This document shows positions 24,232 through 33,399 of a stretch of 33,667 nucleotides of DNA, piece by piece (position 1 is the stretch's first letter; every line of letters begins with the position of its first letter). Made by a program: the position numbers and the translations under genes. The stretch lies in assembly GCA_017847725.1 (NCBI GenBank), contig JAGAXW010000029.1, positions 1 to 33,667 of the forward strand, given 5' to 3'. The stretch is from Prevotella sp. Its GTDB lineage: Bacteria; Bacteroidota; Bacteroidia; Bacteroidales; Bacteroidaceae. The notes beneath the pieces were generated by a model that was not told the DNA's origin, searched no databases, and saw only the letters and a list, made by a program, of their open reading frames with translations.

Positions 24232-25292
24232 TTGCGTTGATATTTTTTCATGAGTTTACTACTTAGTTTCTCCAGCCTTTTCAGTTCGACGGTCGGCTGC
24301 CAGTCGGGGAAGACGTTTTCCAGCGTATAGCGCCGTGCCTCCTCGTCGGTCAGGATGGTTTCAGCCACAAAGGGCTGCGTATTGTCGCGCAGCGTGAAGG
24401 TGACCACGTTGGTCTTGGGCGTGATGTCGCGCCCCTGGGCGTCCATGGTGTGGTACTCTTTGAAGAAGTTGCTCGATACTTTCATTCCCTTCGGGTCGAA
24501 GCGGGCAGGCAGCAGTTTCTCCGGCGTCAGCAGCGTGGTATGCAGCATCACACACCGCGGATGGGTGTGCCACGAGCGCCCGTAGTAATAGGTGGAAACA
24601 CTGTTTTCGATGGTGCAGCGGTTGAACACGTAGCCCCACGGGGTGATAGAGGTTCGCGGAGCCATGATGATATTGTTTCCCTCACCGCTGAACGTGCGCT
24701 TCTCGGTGATGATACGGCAGCGCTCAAACCACACGTCGCCGGCACCGCAGATGAAGTCTATCGTGCCGTGTATCTCCGTGTCCTGCAGATAATACTGACT
24801 CCTCTCGTTGTCAGAATAGTAGGTATCCTGATACGACAGCATGCGCACGCGGTTGCAGATGGTGCGGTTGCCCTTGTCCTGCAGGCATACGGCACGCCCG
24901 TCGGGCTCCACGTGATAGTAGTCGAGGTCGTTCTTGAGTGTCAGGTCCTGAAAGTAGTTGCCCGTGCCGCGGTTCTGGAAGATGGCGGTCTTGCTGATGC
25001 TCTCAATCTTCACGTCGGGAGCGTTGCGGATGACGGTGCCCTCCATGCTCTGCCCCACCAGTGCCACGTGGTGTCCGGAGATGCGTGTCAGCACACGGTC
25101 GCCCAAGTCGTAATAACCGTCAGGAATGAGAATGAACAGTTGCTCTGCCTCAGGGCTTTCATTCATCTGATTGGCCTTTTCGATGGCCTGAAGCAGGCTT
25201 TGCACACTGCCTTTTTCTACGACAATCACTTGTTGGGCTGTGCTGACGACTATCCATACCATGCACATCAATAGCAGTAGCAACCGATTCAT
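24228..25292 (-). CDS. secreted pectin methylesterase (CE8), first in tandem
   Basis: 354 residues with a signal peptide ending near STAQ (about residue 20). The catalytic residues are Asp156 in SYQDTYY, Asp179 in GTIDFICGAGD and Arg239 in GRSW, all present. It is similar to the 23176-24231 product along its whole length, with equal spacing of all motifs, so the pair arose by tandem duplication. Both keep intact active sites, which suggests different substrate patterns and not redundancy. It has its own promoter at 25311-25342. The basic tail ends LMKKYQRK. Confidence 0.9.
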   Translation of the reverse strand: MNRLLLLLMCMVWIVVSTAQQVIVVEKGSVQSLLQAIEKANQMNESPEAEQLFILIPDGYYDLGDRVLTRISGHHVALVGQSMEGTVIRNAPDVKIESISKTAIFQNRGTGNYFQDLTLKNDLDYYHVEPDGRAVCLQDKGNRTICNRVRMLSYQDTYYSDNERSQYYLQDTEIHGTIDFICGAGDVWFERCRIITEKRTFSGEGNNIIMAPRTSITPWGYVFNRCTIENSVSTYYYGRSWHTHPRCVMLHTTLLTPEKLLPARFDPKGMKVSSNFFKEYHTMDAQGRDITPKTNVVTFTLRDNTQPFVAETILTDEEARRYTLENVFPDWQPTVELKRLEKLSSKLMKKYQRK

Positions 25293-25310
25293 TTAATGTA
25301 GTTTTGCCTG

Positions 25311-25342
25311 CAAAGTTAATCGTTTTTTAGGTGAATAACAAA
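25311..25342 (-). promoter_or_regulatory. promoter of the CE8 pair
   Basis: On the minus strand TTTG (25339-25342) and TAACTTTG (25311-25318) are 20 bp apart, followed by a leader of about 15 nt before the ATG. Confidence 0.65.
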
Positions 25343-25382
25343 TTTTTTCTACCAAAAATGCAGATAATTAATTATTATTTTG

Positions 25383-25390
25383 TATCTTTG
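25383..25390 (+). promoter_or_regulatory. -7 element of the tRNA promoter
   Basis: TATCTTTG followed by CACCCGCTTT, close to the start region of the stable-RNA promoter at 116. No clear TTTG lies 19-20 bp upstream. Confidence 0.5.
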
Positions 25391-25412
25391 CACCCGCTTT
25401 TTCGAGCGATAT

Positions 25413-25488
25413 CGGGATGTAGCGCAGTTGGTAGCGCACTACGTTCGGGACGTAGGGGTCGGGCGTTCGAGTCGCCTCATCCCGACCA
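25413..25488 (+). tRNA. tRNA-Pro, anticodon CGG
   Basis: A full 76-nt cloverleaf. The acceptor stem is CGGGATG with CATCCCG, the D arm GCGC-AGTTGGTA-GCGC, the anticodon stem CTACG/CGTAG around TTCGGGA (anticodon CGG, 25446-25448) and the T arm GGGCG-TTCGAGT-CGCCT with its last pair mismatched. CCA is encoded (25486-25488). It reads CCG proline codons. Confidence 0.95.
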
Positions 25489-25490
25489 AA

Positions 25491-25525
25491 AAAGGAACAG
25501 TCGTTAAAACGGTTGTTCTTTTTTT
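25491..25525 (+). terminator. tRNA-Pro terminator
   Basis: AAAGGAACAG pairs imperfectly with GGTTGTTCTTTT around a TCGTTAAAAC loop, followed by a T run. Confidence 0.6.
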
Positions 25526-25559
25526 GTGTGGAAATGGCACGTAGTGCTCTGAGCCAAAT

Positions 25560-25643
25560 GTCGCCTCATCCCGACCAAAAAAGGAACAGCCACTAAAAAG
25601 GTTGTTCTTTTTTTTGGTAAGTTGTTCTTTTTTTGTGTAGAAA
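25560..25643 (+). repeat. duplicated tRNA-Pro 3' end with terminator
   Basis: GTCGCCTCATCCCGACCA and the following 12 bases (25560-25589) repeat 25471-25500 exactly, 89 bp away, and lead into a second terminator with a longer T run. A third partial copy of the terminator end follows at 25621-25643. It is either an attachment-site scar or the remnant of a deleted second tRNA gene. Confidence 0.75.
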
Positions 25644-25649
25644 AAAAAG

Positions 25650-25684
25650 AGAGATGCAACCCGTTGTGGGCTACATCTCTTTTT
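25650..25684 (-). terminator. eno terminator, possibly bidirectional
   Basis: AGAGATG (25650-25656) pairs with CATCTCT (25674-25680), with CCC and GGG extending the inner stem. A run of A on the left and T on the right gives a T tail in both directions. Confidence 0.7.
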
Positions 25685-25704
25685 AGTATGATGTGAAACT
25701 GGTC

Positions 25705-27021
<1,317 letters not shown>

Positions 27022-27057
27022 CTATTTAAATGTAACGTTCTTGAAAATTTCAGACTG

Positions 27058-27065
27058 CAAAGGTA
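27058..27065 (-). promoter_or_regulatory. -7 element of the eno promoter
   Basis: TACCTTTG on the minus strand, identical to the stable-RNA -7 element at 116-123, about 45 nt before the eno ATG. A good -33 match was not found. Confidence 0.5.
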
Positions 27066-27110
27066 CTAAATAGTGACGAGAGGCGCGAGGTAAAGAGCGC
27101 GTTTTTAACC

Positions 27111-28481
27111 TTATTTATTATTAGGCGCGCCTATATTGTCATGCGGAAATGGCAATTCGAAGTGCATGGGCTGCTGCGTGACGGGATGGCTGAACCATAT
27201 TTCTGCCGCGTGGAGCATCAGCCGGCCGCCCCTGGTGCCATAGAGCTCGTCGCCCACGATGGGACGCGCCAGTCCGTCGGGATGGGCGCAATGGATGCGC
27301 AGCTGGTGGGTGCGGCCCGTCTGCGGATAGAGCGCCACGAGGCAGTCGGTCAGCATCTCGTAGTAGGTGACGGCCCGCTTGCCGTGCTCCCTGTCCACCA
27401 TCTGGCGCGGACGGTTCATGGGGTCCCTGCGCAGGGGCAGGTCGATGGTTCCCTTCTGCGGGCGGATGGGTGCTGAAGGCTGGGGACTGTCCAGCACGGC
27501 CAGGTACTTCTTGCGCACCTCGTGCCTGACGAACTGCTCCTGCAGGGGTCGGTAGACGTCCAGCGTCTTGGCCACGATGAGCAGTCCGCTGGTGCCCATG
27601 TCGAGCCGATGGGCCACGACGGCCTCGGGATAGCGCTGTCGCATGACGGTCTCTACCGAATAGTCCTCGATGCGGCCGGGTATCGACAGCATGCCGCTGG
27701 GCTTGTCGACCACCAGCAGGTAGTCATCCTCGTAGACCACAGGCAGCTCCTTATGCTCAAAGCCCAGCGACTCGGGGTCGGGGTCTACGTCGAGTCCCTG
27801 CAGCATCCACGTCAGTATGGGCTTGCACTTGCCGCGGCAGGCGGGATAGTAGTTCAGGTGGCGGCGCAGCTCGGTCTTCGTGGGCGCCCCCCACCAGAAC
27901 TCGGCCATGCACACGGGCCTGAGGCCCTGCCGGTAGGCATACTGCAACAGCTTGGGTGCGCAGCAGTCGCCCGTGCCGCCTGGCGGTAGCGGATAGCGGC
28001 GCTGCAGCTTCGGACGGCTGTAGTACGACTGCCACAGGTCTACCAGGTCTCTCGTCTCGCCGCGCGCGTTGAGCAGCTGGTACTGGTGGAACAGCCACAG
28101 CTGCAGGTCTTGCGACATCTTGGCCCCCACCAGCCTTCCGCCTTCAGACGAGGCTACCAGTTCTGAAATCTCGCGTTCCTTGGTCTTGAAGTAGCCGTCG
28201 GGCTGCTGGGCGTCGTAGACGGGCGGCACAAAGTAGGGCCAGTCGTTGCGCCCGGCCAGCAGTCCGCTATAGGCTGCCACGAATCCCAGCTGGCCGTCGC
28301 GCTCCACCACCAGCACGCCAAACATCTTGCCACTGTCGGCATCCTGCCTAATCTCGTCGTGTGCCGCGATGTACTGCTGCACCTCCTGTGCGGCCTGGCG
28401 GCACAAGGGGTGCGGCTCGTAGCAGAAGGGATAGGTGAAGCGCTCCGGCTTCTGCACGTCAGTTTGTAGCGGATGCATCAT
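27111..28481 (-). CDS. RluA-family pseudouridine synthase with a long N-terminal domain
   Basis: 456 residues. The catalytic half (about 245-450) shows VVDKPSGMLSIPG, HRLDMGTSGLLIVAK with the nucleophile Asp294, and GRTHQLRIHCAHP. It converts uridine to pseudouridine in rRNA or tRNA; the target cannot be told. The first 240 residues are an extra domain with GTGDCCAPKLLQYAY (169-183) and YYPACRGKC (211-219), whose clustered Cys residues could hold zinc. I recall such extended RluA proteins in several bacterial groups, but not a function for the extension. It starts at an ATG (28481; a second ATG follows directly) and has its own promoter divergent from the pectate lyase. Confidence 0.88.
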   Translation of the reverse strand: MMHPLQTDVQKPERFTYPFCYEPHPLCRQAAQEVQQYIAAHDEIRQDADSGKMFGVLVVERDGQLGFVAAYSGLLAGRNDWPYFVPPVYDAQQPDGYFKTKEREISELVASSEGGRLVGAKMSQDLQLWLFHQYQLLNARGETRDLVDLWQSYYSRPKLQRRYPLPPGGTGDCCAPKLLQYAYRQGLRPVCMAEFWWGAPTKTELRRHLNYYPACRGKCKPILTWMLQGLDVDPDPESLGFEHKELPVVYEDDYLLVVDKPSGMLSIPGRIEDYSVETVMRQRYPEAVVAHRLDMGTSGLLIVAKTLDVYRPLQEQFVRHEVRKKYLAVLDSPQPSAPIRPQKGTIDLPLRRDPMNRPRQMVDREHGKRAVTYYEMLTDCLVALYPQTGRTHQLRIHCAHPDGLARPIVGDELYGTRGGRLMLHAAEIWFSHPVTQQPMHFELPFPHDNIGAPNNK

Positions 28482-28502
28482 GCTACGTTGGTTTTATGCT
28501 TA

Positions 28503-28533
28503 CAAAATTAAGCAAAAATAAGGAAAGCGCAAA
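28503..28533 (-). promoter_or_regulatory. promoter of the RluA-family gene
   Basis: On the minus strand TTTG (28530-28533) and TAATTTTG (28503-28510) are 19 bp apart. Confidence 0.65.
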
Positions 28534-28549
28534 GGATTCCGCCAAAACA

Positions 28550-28581
28550 TTTGGTCATATCGCCAAAAGCGTGTAACTTTG
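28550..28581 (+). promoter_or_regulatory. promoter of the pectate lyase gene
   Basis: TTTG (28550-28553) and TAACTTTG (28574-28581) are 20 bp apart. It is back to back with the RluA promoter, the -33 elements being only 16 bp apart, so the two promoters may interfere or share a regulator. Confidence 0.7.
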
Positions 28582-28616
28582 CCATGAAATAGCAAACTAC
28601 TAAAACTGAATTAAAT

Positions 28617-31412
28617 GTGAAAAACATCCTTACCTCCTTACTGATGCTGTGCTGCACCGGCATGGTGATGGCACAGAGCATCGACTTCAATCTTCCGCAA
28701 CCAGGCCAGGAGACGCTGGTCGAAGAGCCCGGCTACGTATCGTGGAACATCCCCCATGCAGCCAGCGATACCAAGACGCTCGACAACGGACTGACCATCA
28801 CCATCGCTGCCGCCGGCAATGCCGACATCCTGCGCTCTGGATGGCACAAGAACACCTGTACCTGGGGCAGAAGTGACAATCTGACGGGCAACCGCTTTCT
28901 GGGCGACGGCGCCATTGCCTATATCGCTGACGGCGGCAACACGCCGCAACTGACAGACACGCCCACCAGCATCGCCGTCACCATCAAGGGACTGCCCGTC
29001 GGCAAGCACACCGTGGCTGCCTACCACGTGTGGAAGGACCCCAAGGACGGCAACATGCCGACCATCAAGGTAGACGTGGTGCGCACCGACTATAACGAGA
29101 CCATCGAAGTGGTAGGCGACGAGGAGGTGACCAAGAAGACGGAGGTGAAGACCACCCTGCCCGGACAGACGGGCGTAACCTTCGTCAATGTAATCAACAC
29201 CAAGGGAGCACTGAAGATGGCCGACGCCACCTTCTCGTATGTCGAGCTCGACATCATTCAGGAAGGGCAGCCCGTCACCCTCACCTATACCACGGAGGTG
29301 GCTGCGGGCAAGACCTACCAAACCACCAACGTCATGCTGAACGGCCTGCTGATAGACCGCTCGCCGCTGATTGCCATGGACCCGACACCCAGCCATCAGG
29401 ACTTCCACGTCGACGCCGACAACGGACAGACGACGCTGAAGTGGGCGAGCGCCGCAGTGGCCGTCAAGCACAAGCTCGTGTGGGGCACCGACCCCGACGA
29501 GGTGGCCAGCTCTACCGCCTATGCCTATGAGGGCACGGCGACAGAATATACCCTCAGCGGACTGAGCACCTCGCAGACCTACTACTGGCGCGTGGACGAG
29601 GAAATCAACAACGGCACGACGCAGAAGGGCAACGTGTGGTCGTTCCGCCCCCGCCAGCTGGCATTCCCCGAGGCCGAGGGCTACGGCCGCTTTGCACAGG
29701 GCGGCCGCGGAGGCATCGTCTACCACGTGACCAACCTGAGCGGCGACAAAGACACACCGGGCTCGCTGCTCTACGGACTGGTGAACATCGACGCCCCGCG
29801 CTACATCGTCTTCGACGTGAGCGGCATCATCGAGCTCGACTTCTCGTCGCACTTCATCAAGCCCTACGCCACCATCGCCGGACAGACCGCACCGGGCAAG
29901 GGCATCTGCATCAAGGCATCGAATATCAACGTCGGCTCCGACGTCATCTGCCGCCACATCCGTTTCAAGCGCGGGCTGGGCGTCTACGGCGAGAACACGG
30001 GCAACGCCATGGGCATGTCGGGTGCCAACCACTCCATCGTAGACCACTGCACGGCAGCATGGGGCACCGACGAGACGGTCAGCGGCCGCGGCGCCAAGAA
30101 CATCACGTTCCAGTATAGCGGCATCTTCGAGGCGCTGGGCATCACGGGACACAAGAACTACAGCAACGGCACCAACCACGGCTATGCGGCCACCATCGAC
30201 GGCCAGATAGGATCGTGGCACCACAACATGCTCATCCACTGTACCGGCCGCAACTGGTCGATGGGCGGCGGCATGGACGCACAGAACATCCCCATCGGCG
30301 GACTGGACCTCTTCAACAACGTGGTCTACAACTGGAAGAGCCGCACCACCGACGGCAACTGCCATGCCGTGAACTTCGTCAACAACTACTACAAGATGGG
30401 GCCCGACACCAGCAAAAAACTGCTCTTCACCCAGCAGTTCGAGGATGCCATCAATCCTGACGGCGTCGACCAGGCCTACATCAACGGCAACATCCGCGAG
30501 AACAAAGACCACACGCAGTCGACCGACAAGAAAGGCGACACCTACAACGCCACAGGCAACATTCCCACTAAATACGACTACGTGGTCAGCAGTCCGCTGT
30601 TCCCCAGCTACGCCACCATCCACTCAGCCAAGGACGCCCTGAAGATAGTGACCAGCTACGGAGGCGCCACGATGCCCATGCGCGACGAGCACCACCAGCG
30701 CGTGGTCAGGGAGACGCTGCAGGGCACCTACACCTACAAGGGCTCCAAGTCGGGCATCAAGGGTGAGATAGACAGCGAGGCCGACATCAAGGAGCACACC
30801 AACGGCTGGGAGGTCTACGCCGAGGAGAAGCGCGCCGCCAACTGGGACACCGACCAGGACGGCATGCCCGACTGGTGGGAGCAGACCGTCGGCAGCAACG
30901 CTGCCACGGCCAACCAGAACGACGATCCCGACGGCGACGGATGGACCCTGCTGGAAGACTATCTCGAATTCATGGCCCACCCCTACATCATCGTCCAGCC
31001 GGGCCAGACGGCGACACTCGACGTCAAGGAGCACTTTGCCGGCTTCTATGGTCAGAACGGTACGGTCGTGACGCCCTCCTACACCGTAGCCACGGCGAGC
31101 AGCCTGTTCACGCCCTCCGTATCGGGCTCCGTGGTCACCGTCAGCGCTCAGGGCACCCAAGGCATCGGCTATATCAGCGTCACTGTCAACGACGGCCAGA
31201 CGCAGTGGAGCCAGCGCGTCTACGTAGCCGTGAGCGGCCAGACCGACGGCATCCGCTCCGCACAGAGCGAGGAGTCCGCCGACATCGTCAGCCGTGAGTT
31301 CTTCACCCTCGACGGCAAGCAGGTGAGCCAGCTCGCCGCCCACGAGGTATACCTGATGAAGACCACCGACAGCCAGGGCAACATCCGCACAGTAAAGATT
31401 CTCAAGGACTAA
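28617..31412 (+). CDS. large secreted pectate lyase (PL1) with FN3 and calcium-binding modules
   Basis: 931 residues from a GTG start; the ATG 2 bases earlier is out of frame and stops at once. A signal peptide ends near MVMAQ (about residue 20). In order: an N-terminal beta domain (about 21-250), an FN3 domain (about 254-345, ending YYWRVDEE...WSFRPR), the PL1 beta-helix (about 347-700: FPEAEGYGRFAQGGRGG, YATIAGQTAPGKGI, DHCTAAWGTDE), an EF-hand or thrombospondin-like calcium region (DTDQDGMPDWWEQ, about 744-756; DDPDGDGW), a beta domain and a short C-terminal sorting-like end (FTLDGKQV). It cleaves de-esterified homogalacturonan by beta-elimination and would follow the CE8 enzymes. LMLCC resembles a lipobox, but the AQ cleavage looks better. 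Confidence 0.88.
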   Translation: MKNILTSLLMLCCTGMVMAQSIDFNLPQPGQETLVEEPGYVSWNIPHAASDTKTLDNGLTITIAAAGNADILRSGWHKNTCTWGRSDNLTGNRFLGDGAIAYIADGGNTPQLTDTPTSIAVTIKGLPVGKHTVAAYHVWKDPKDGNMPTIKVDVVRTDYNETIEVVGDEEVTKKTEVKTTLPGQTGVTFVNVINTKGALKMADATFSYVELDIIQEGQPVTLTYTTEVAAGKTYQTTNVMLNGLLIDRSPLIAMDPTPSHQDFHVDADNGQTTLKWASAAVAVKHKLVWGTDPDEVASSTAYAYEGTATEYTLSGLSTSQTYYWRVDEEINNGTTQKGNVWSFRPRQLAFPEAEGYGRFAQGGRGGIVYHVTNLSGDKDTPGSLLYGLVNIDAPRYIVFDVSGIIELDFSSHFIKPYATIAGQTAPGKGICIKASNINVGSDVICRHIRFKRGLGVYGENTGNAMGMSGANHSIVDHCTAAWGTDETVSGRGAKNITFQYSGIFEALGITGHKNYSNGTNHGYAATIDGQIGSWHHNMLIHCTGRNWSMGGGMDAQNIPIGGLDLFNNVVYNWKSRTTDGNCHAVNFVNNYYKMGPDTSKKLLFTQQFEDAINPDGVDQAYINGNIRENKDHTQSTDKKGDTYNATGNIPTKYDYVVSSPLFPSYATIHSAKDALKIVTSYGGATMPMRDEHHQRVVRETLQGTYTYKGSKSGIKGEIDSEADIKEHTNGWEVYAEEKRAANWDTDQDGMPDWWEQTVGSNAATANQNDDPDGDGWTLLEDYLEFMAHPYIIVQPGQTATLDVKEHFAGFYGQNGTVVTPSYTVATASSLFTPSVSGSVVTVSAQGTQGIGYISVTVNDGQTQWSQRVYVAVSGQTDGIRSAQSEESADIVSREFFTLDGKQVSQLAAHEVYLMKTTDSQGNIRTVKILKD

Positions 31413-31434
31413 AAGAGAATGGAACTGACAAGGT

Positions 31435-31474
31435 TAGCGGCGCTGCCTCGATGGGCAGCGCCGCTACTTTTTTT
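31435..31474 (+). terminator. terminator of the pectate lyase gene
   Basis: TAGCGGCGCTGCC (31435-31447) pairs perfectly with GGCAGCGCCGCTA (31454-31466), followed by C and eight T residues. Confidence 0.9.
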
Positions 31475-31483
31475 TCGCAAAAG

Positions 31484-31515
31484 TTTGGAGGTTACGGAAA
31501 TAGTCGCTAAATTTG
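31484..31515 (+). promoter_or_regulatory. promoter of the truncated ATPase gene
   Basis: TTTG (31484-31487) and TAAATTTG (31508-31515) are 20 bp apart, directly after the terminator T run. Confidence 0.65.
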
Positions 31516-31527
31516 CAGGCACAATTA

Positions 31528-31557
31528 CGAAAAAAATCGTAACGAAAAAAATCGTAA
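31528..31557 (+). repeat. 15-bp tandem repeat in the leader, abutting the start codon
   Basis: CGAAAAAAATCGTAA occurs twice in a row (31528-31542 and 31543-31557); each copy with its flanks can form a TTACGA/TCGTAA hairpin. It ends one base before the ATG at 31559 and could affect translation or bind a regulator. Confidence 0.7.
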
Positions 31558-31558
31558 T

Positions 31559-32098
31559 ATGAAATTGGGTAGTCAGGAAAGTATGATGTCGGATATTTTC
31601 GAGAAAAAGAAGTCACCCTTCTATCACTTCGGACAACTGATGAGGTTAGGAAAACTACCTCGTGACGACTTCCATCGATATCTGTCCGAACGCCTGGCAA
31701 GTTGTTTCCCTGAGCAGCAGAGCAACGAGCTGTCTGGAAACATACTTGACTATACCAATTGTCATCCCTACTATTCACAGCAGCTTGCTGCCAACGTCTG
31801 GCAGCTGAGGATGCTGCAGCCAGAGAGCACGCAGCCCATCAGTGATGCCATTCAGCAGATTATCACATCCCACAGCTTAGACTACGAGCGACTATGGGCC
31901 AGTTTTAACCGCACCAACAGATGGCTTTTGCAGCGCCTGGCATCAGGTAATTCACTGCAGACCAGCGAATATCCTACAAGCACATTATACAGCGCCCTAA
32001 AGCAACTGCAGAAGAAAGGATACGTCATTTATACTGACAGCTACGAACTGGAGGATCCTTTCTTTAAAGAATGGCTGCTAAAAGAAATGCATGCTTGA
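31559..32098 (+). CDS. orphan C-terminal half of an AAA-type ATPase (N-terminally truncated)
   Basis: 179 residues. The start (GSQESMM ... PFYHFGQLMRLGKL) matches the sensor region after the Walker motifs of the prokaryotic AAA ATPases related to the archaeal type. The middle (NCHPYYSQQLAANVWQL) and the end (TSTLYSALKQLQKKGYVIYT, then LEDPFFKEWL) match their lid and winged-helix parts. No Walker A or B is present, so it cannot hydrolyse ATP alone. It nevertheless has a promoter, a structured leader and an intact frame. An alternative start at 31583 or 31586 is better spaced from AGGAAAG. It may be a decayed gene or a stand-alone regulatory piece; a full-length partner was not seen in the window. 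Confidence 0.65.
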   Translation: MKLGSQESMMSDIFEKKKSPFYHFGQLMRLGKLPRDDFHRYLSERLASCFPEQQSNELSGNILDYTNCHPYYSQQLAANVWQLRMLQPESTQPISDAIQQIITSHSLDYERLWASFNRTNRWLLQRLASGNSLQTSEYPTSTLYSALKQLQKKGYVIYTDSYELEDPFFKEWLLKEMHA

Positions 32099-32100
32099 CT

Positions 32101-32168
32101 GGCACTTTCCTTTCAGCCGGAATGCCCCTGTGTAGGGCATCTCAGAGCGTGCTGAAAGGAAAGTGTCC
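32101..32168. repeat. 68-bp hairpin with a nested inner stem
   Basis: GGCACTTTCCTTTCAGC (32101-32117) pairs with GCTGAAAGGAAAGTG and TCC (32151-32168), a 17-bp stem with one bulge. Inside it ATGCCC (32122-32127) and GGGCAT (32135-32140) form a second perfect stem. It lies just past the stop of the truncated ATPase gene but lacks a T run, so it is not a standard terminator. Confidence 0.65.
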
Positions 32169-32188
32169 AACAAAAAACATCAAAAAAA

Positions 32189-32220
32189 TTTGCATGTTTC
32201 GTGGAGAATACCTATATTTG
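32189..32220 (+). promoter_or_regulatory. promoter of the secreted protein gene at 32312
   Basis: TTTG (32189-32192) and TATATTTG (32213-32220) are 20 bp apart. The leader is about 85 nt, longer than usual for the window. Confidence 0.7.
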
Positions 32221-32311
32221 CAGCGGAAAAGGTGTATGCTTCTGCCCGAGAGGTGTCCACCATTCCCTTAAGAAACTAATTCACTAACAATATAACAAAA
32301 ACAAAACGAGT

Positions 32312-33334
32312 ATGAAGAAAATTTTTACACTTATTTCCATGGCTCTCGTGGCCATGAGTGCTAATGCGCAGTCGCTTCCTGAGATTTGGGATGCCCAAGA
32401 TGCCGACTTGACAAATATTCAAACACAAACCTTGACAGAGAACATCTATGGAGGTGGCACAGCGGACGCACCAGATACTAGTATTCCAAGTTCTCTCACT
32501 TCTTACATCATCCAAGCCTCTACAACGAGTATTGTATTGACAGCTCATTCAACACCAAATATAGACCAAAACAATGACATTATCAAAGGAGATAAGAAGG
32601 CATGGGAATTAAAGGGAAATGGAGCTATTGATCCTGCCAATCCTGACAAGAATCGCAACCAAGCTCTCGACAAGGAAGATGGCTATCCAGACTTTTATGT
32701 ATACCTTGCAGGTATGGGTAATCCTTCTTTTGTCCATTGGGAGTTCGATGAGGAAACAGAAAATGGTACATCTCATAGAGTATATGATACTTTTTGGACA
32801 CCAGAAGCTACCACTTATCCGGCAAAAGGTGCATACTGGAAGTTTGATACAAAAGCAGAAGGAACTTTGATATTGGGAATATACAACAACAATGGTAACC
32901 GTCCTTTATATGTGTACAATGGTACTGACAAGGCAATGATTACTAATGACAAAATTGATGTTGCTGTTTATTACCAAAACAACGGCTTTTCCTATGCAAA
33001 CGATGGAGATGGTAATCCCCTGTATCTGAACGAAGGTAAAATGGCTAGCGATTATATTGTACAGCATACAAATGGAATAACACAAAATCGTCCATGCTTA
33101 GGATACATCACGTTTGATGTGGCAGCTAACAAAAGTTATTATGTTTTTAACTCAACAAGCCAGTTAGGTCTCTACGGTTTCTACTTCCAGCCCACCGAGG
33201 TTAATGCTATCAGCACGGTGAAGGCTGTCGCCCAGGCCGCTGACGCTCCCATCTACAACCTCTCCGGCCAGAAGGTGTCGAAGGACTACAAGGGTGTAGT
33301 GATTCAGAACGGCGTAAAGCGCATTCAGAAATAA
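32312..33334 (+). CDS. secreted protein of unknown function with sorting-like C-terminus
   Basis: 340 residues with a clear signal peptide ending SANAQ (about residue 20). Residues about 25-285 are rich in aromatic residues, Asn, Asp and Thr, with predicted beta strands (YWKFDTKAEGTLILGIYNNN, RPLYVYNGT) as in a carbohydrate-binding or lectin-like fold; I do not recognise a family. The last 45 residues (IYNLSGQKVSKDYKGVVIQN and the residues after it) are the sorting-like domain. The coding sequence is AT-rich to about 33170, then turns GC-rich like the rest of the chromosome, as if a foreign body had been joined to a native C-terminus. It is transcribed alone between its promoter at 32189 and the terminator at 33361. 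Confidence 0.75.
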   Translation: MKKIFTLISMALVAMSANAQSLPEIWDAQDADLTNIQTQTLTENIYGGGTADAPDTSIPSSLTSYIIQASTTSIVLTAHSTPNIDQNNDIIKGDKKAWELKGNGAIDPANPDKNRNQALDKEDGYPDFYVYLAGMGNPSFVHWEFDEETENGTSHRVYDTFWTPEATTYPAKGAYWKFDTKAEGTLILGIYNNNGNRPLYVYNGTDKAMITNDKIDVAVYYQNNGFSYANDGDGNPLYLNEGKMASDYIVQHTNGITQNRPCLGYITFDVAANKSYYVFNSTSQLGLYGFYFQPTEVNAISTVKAVAQAADAPIYNLSGQKVSKDYKGVVIQNGVKRIQK

Positions 33335-33360
33335 TACACACAGATAATATAAGGAAAGGA

Positions 33361-33399
33361 TAGCGGTGCAGCCCATTGAGGTTGCGCCGCTACTTTTTT
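33361..33399 (+). terminator. terminator after the secreted protein gene
   Basis: TAGCGGTGCAGCC (33361-33373) pairs with GGTTGCGCCGCTA (33380-33392) with mismatches, followed by C and seven T residues. It resembles the terminator at 31435, including the following CGCGAAAGTTTGG. Confidence 0.8.

Noticed and set aside
28617-28680. Lipoprotein signal (LMLC) in the pectate lyase
   Set aside because: The residues after the Cys are not typical of exported lipoproteins here, and a standard cleavage site (MAQ) follows a good hydrophobic core.
28638-30623. A 661-residue open frame on the minus strand opposite the pectate lyase
   Set aside because: It mirrors GC-rich codons of the real gene, has a Val/Ala/Asp/Gly-heavy composition, no signal or domain, and the plus-strand protein has clear PL1 and FN3 motifs.
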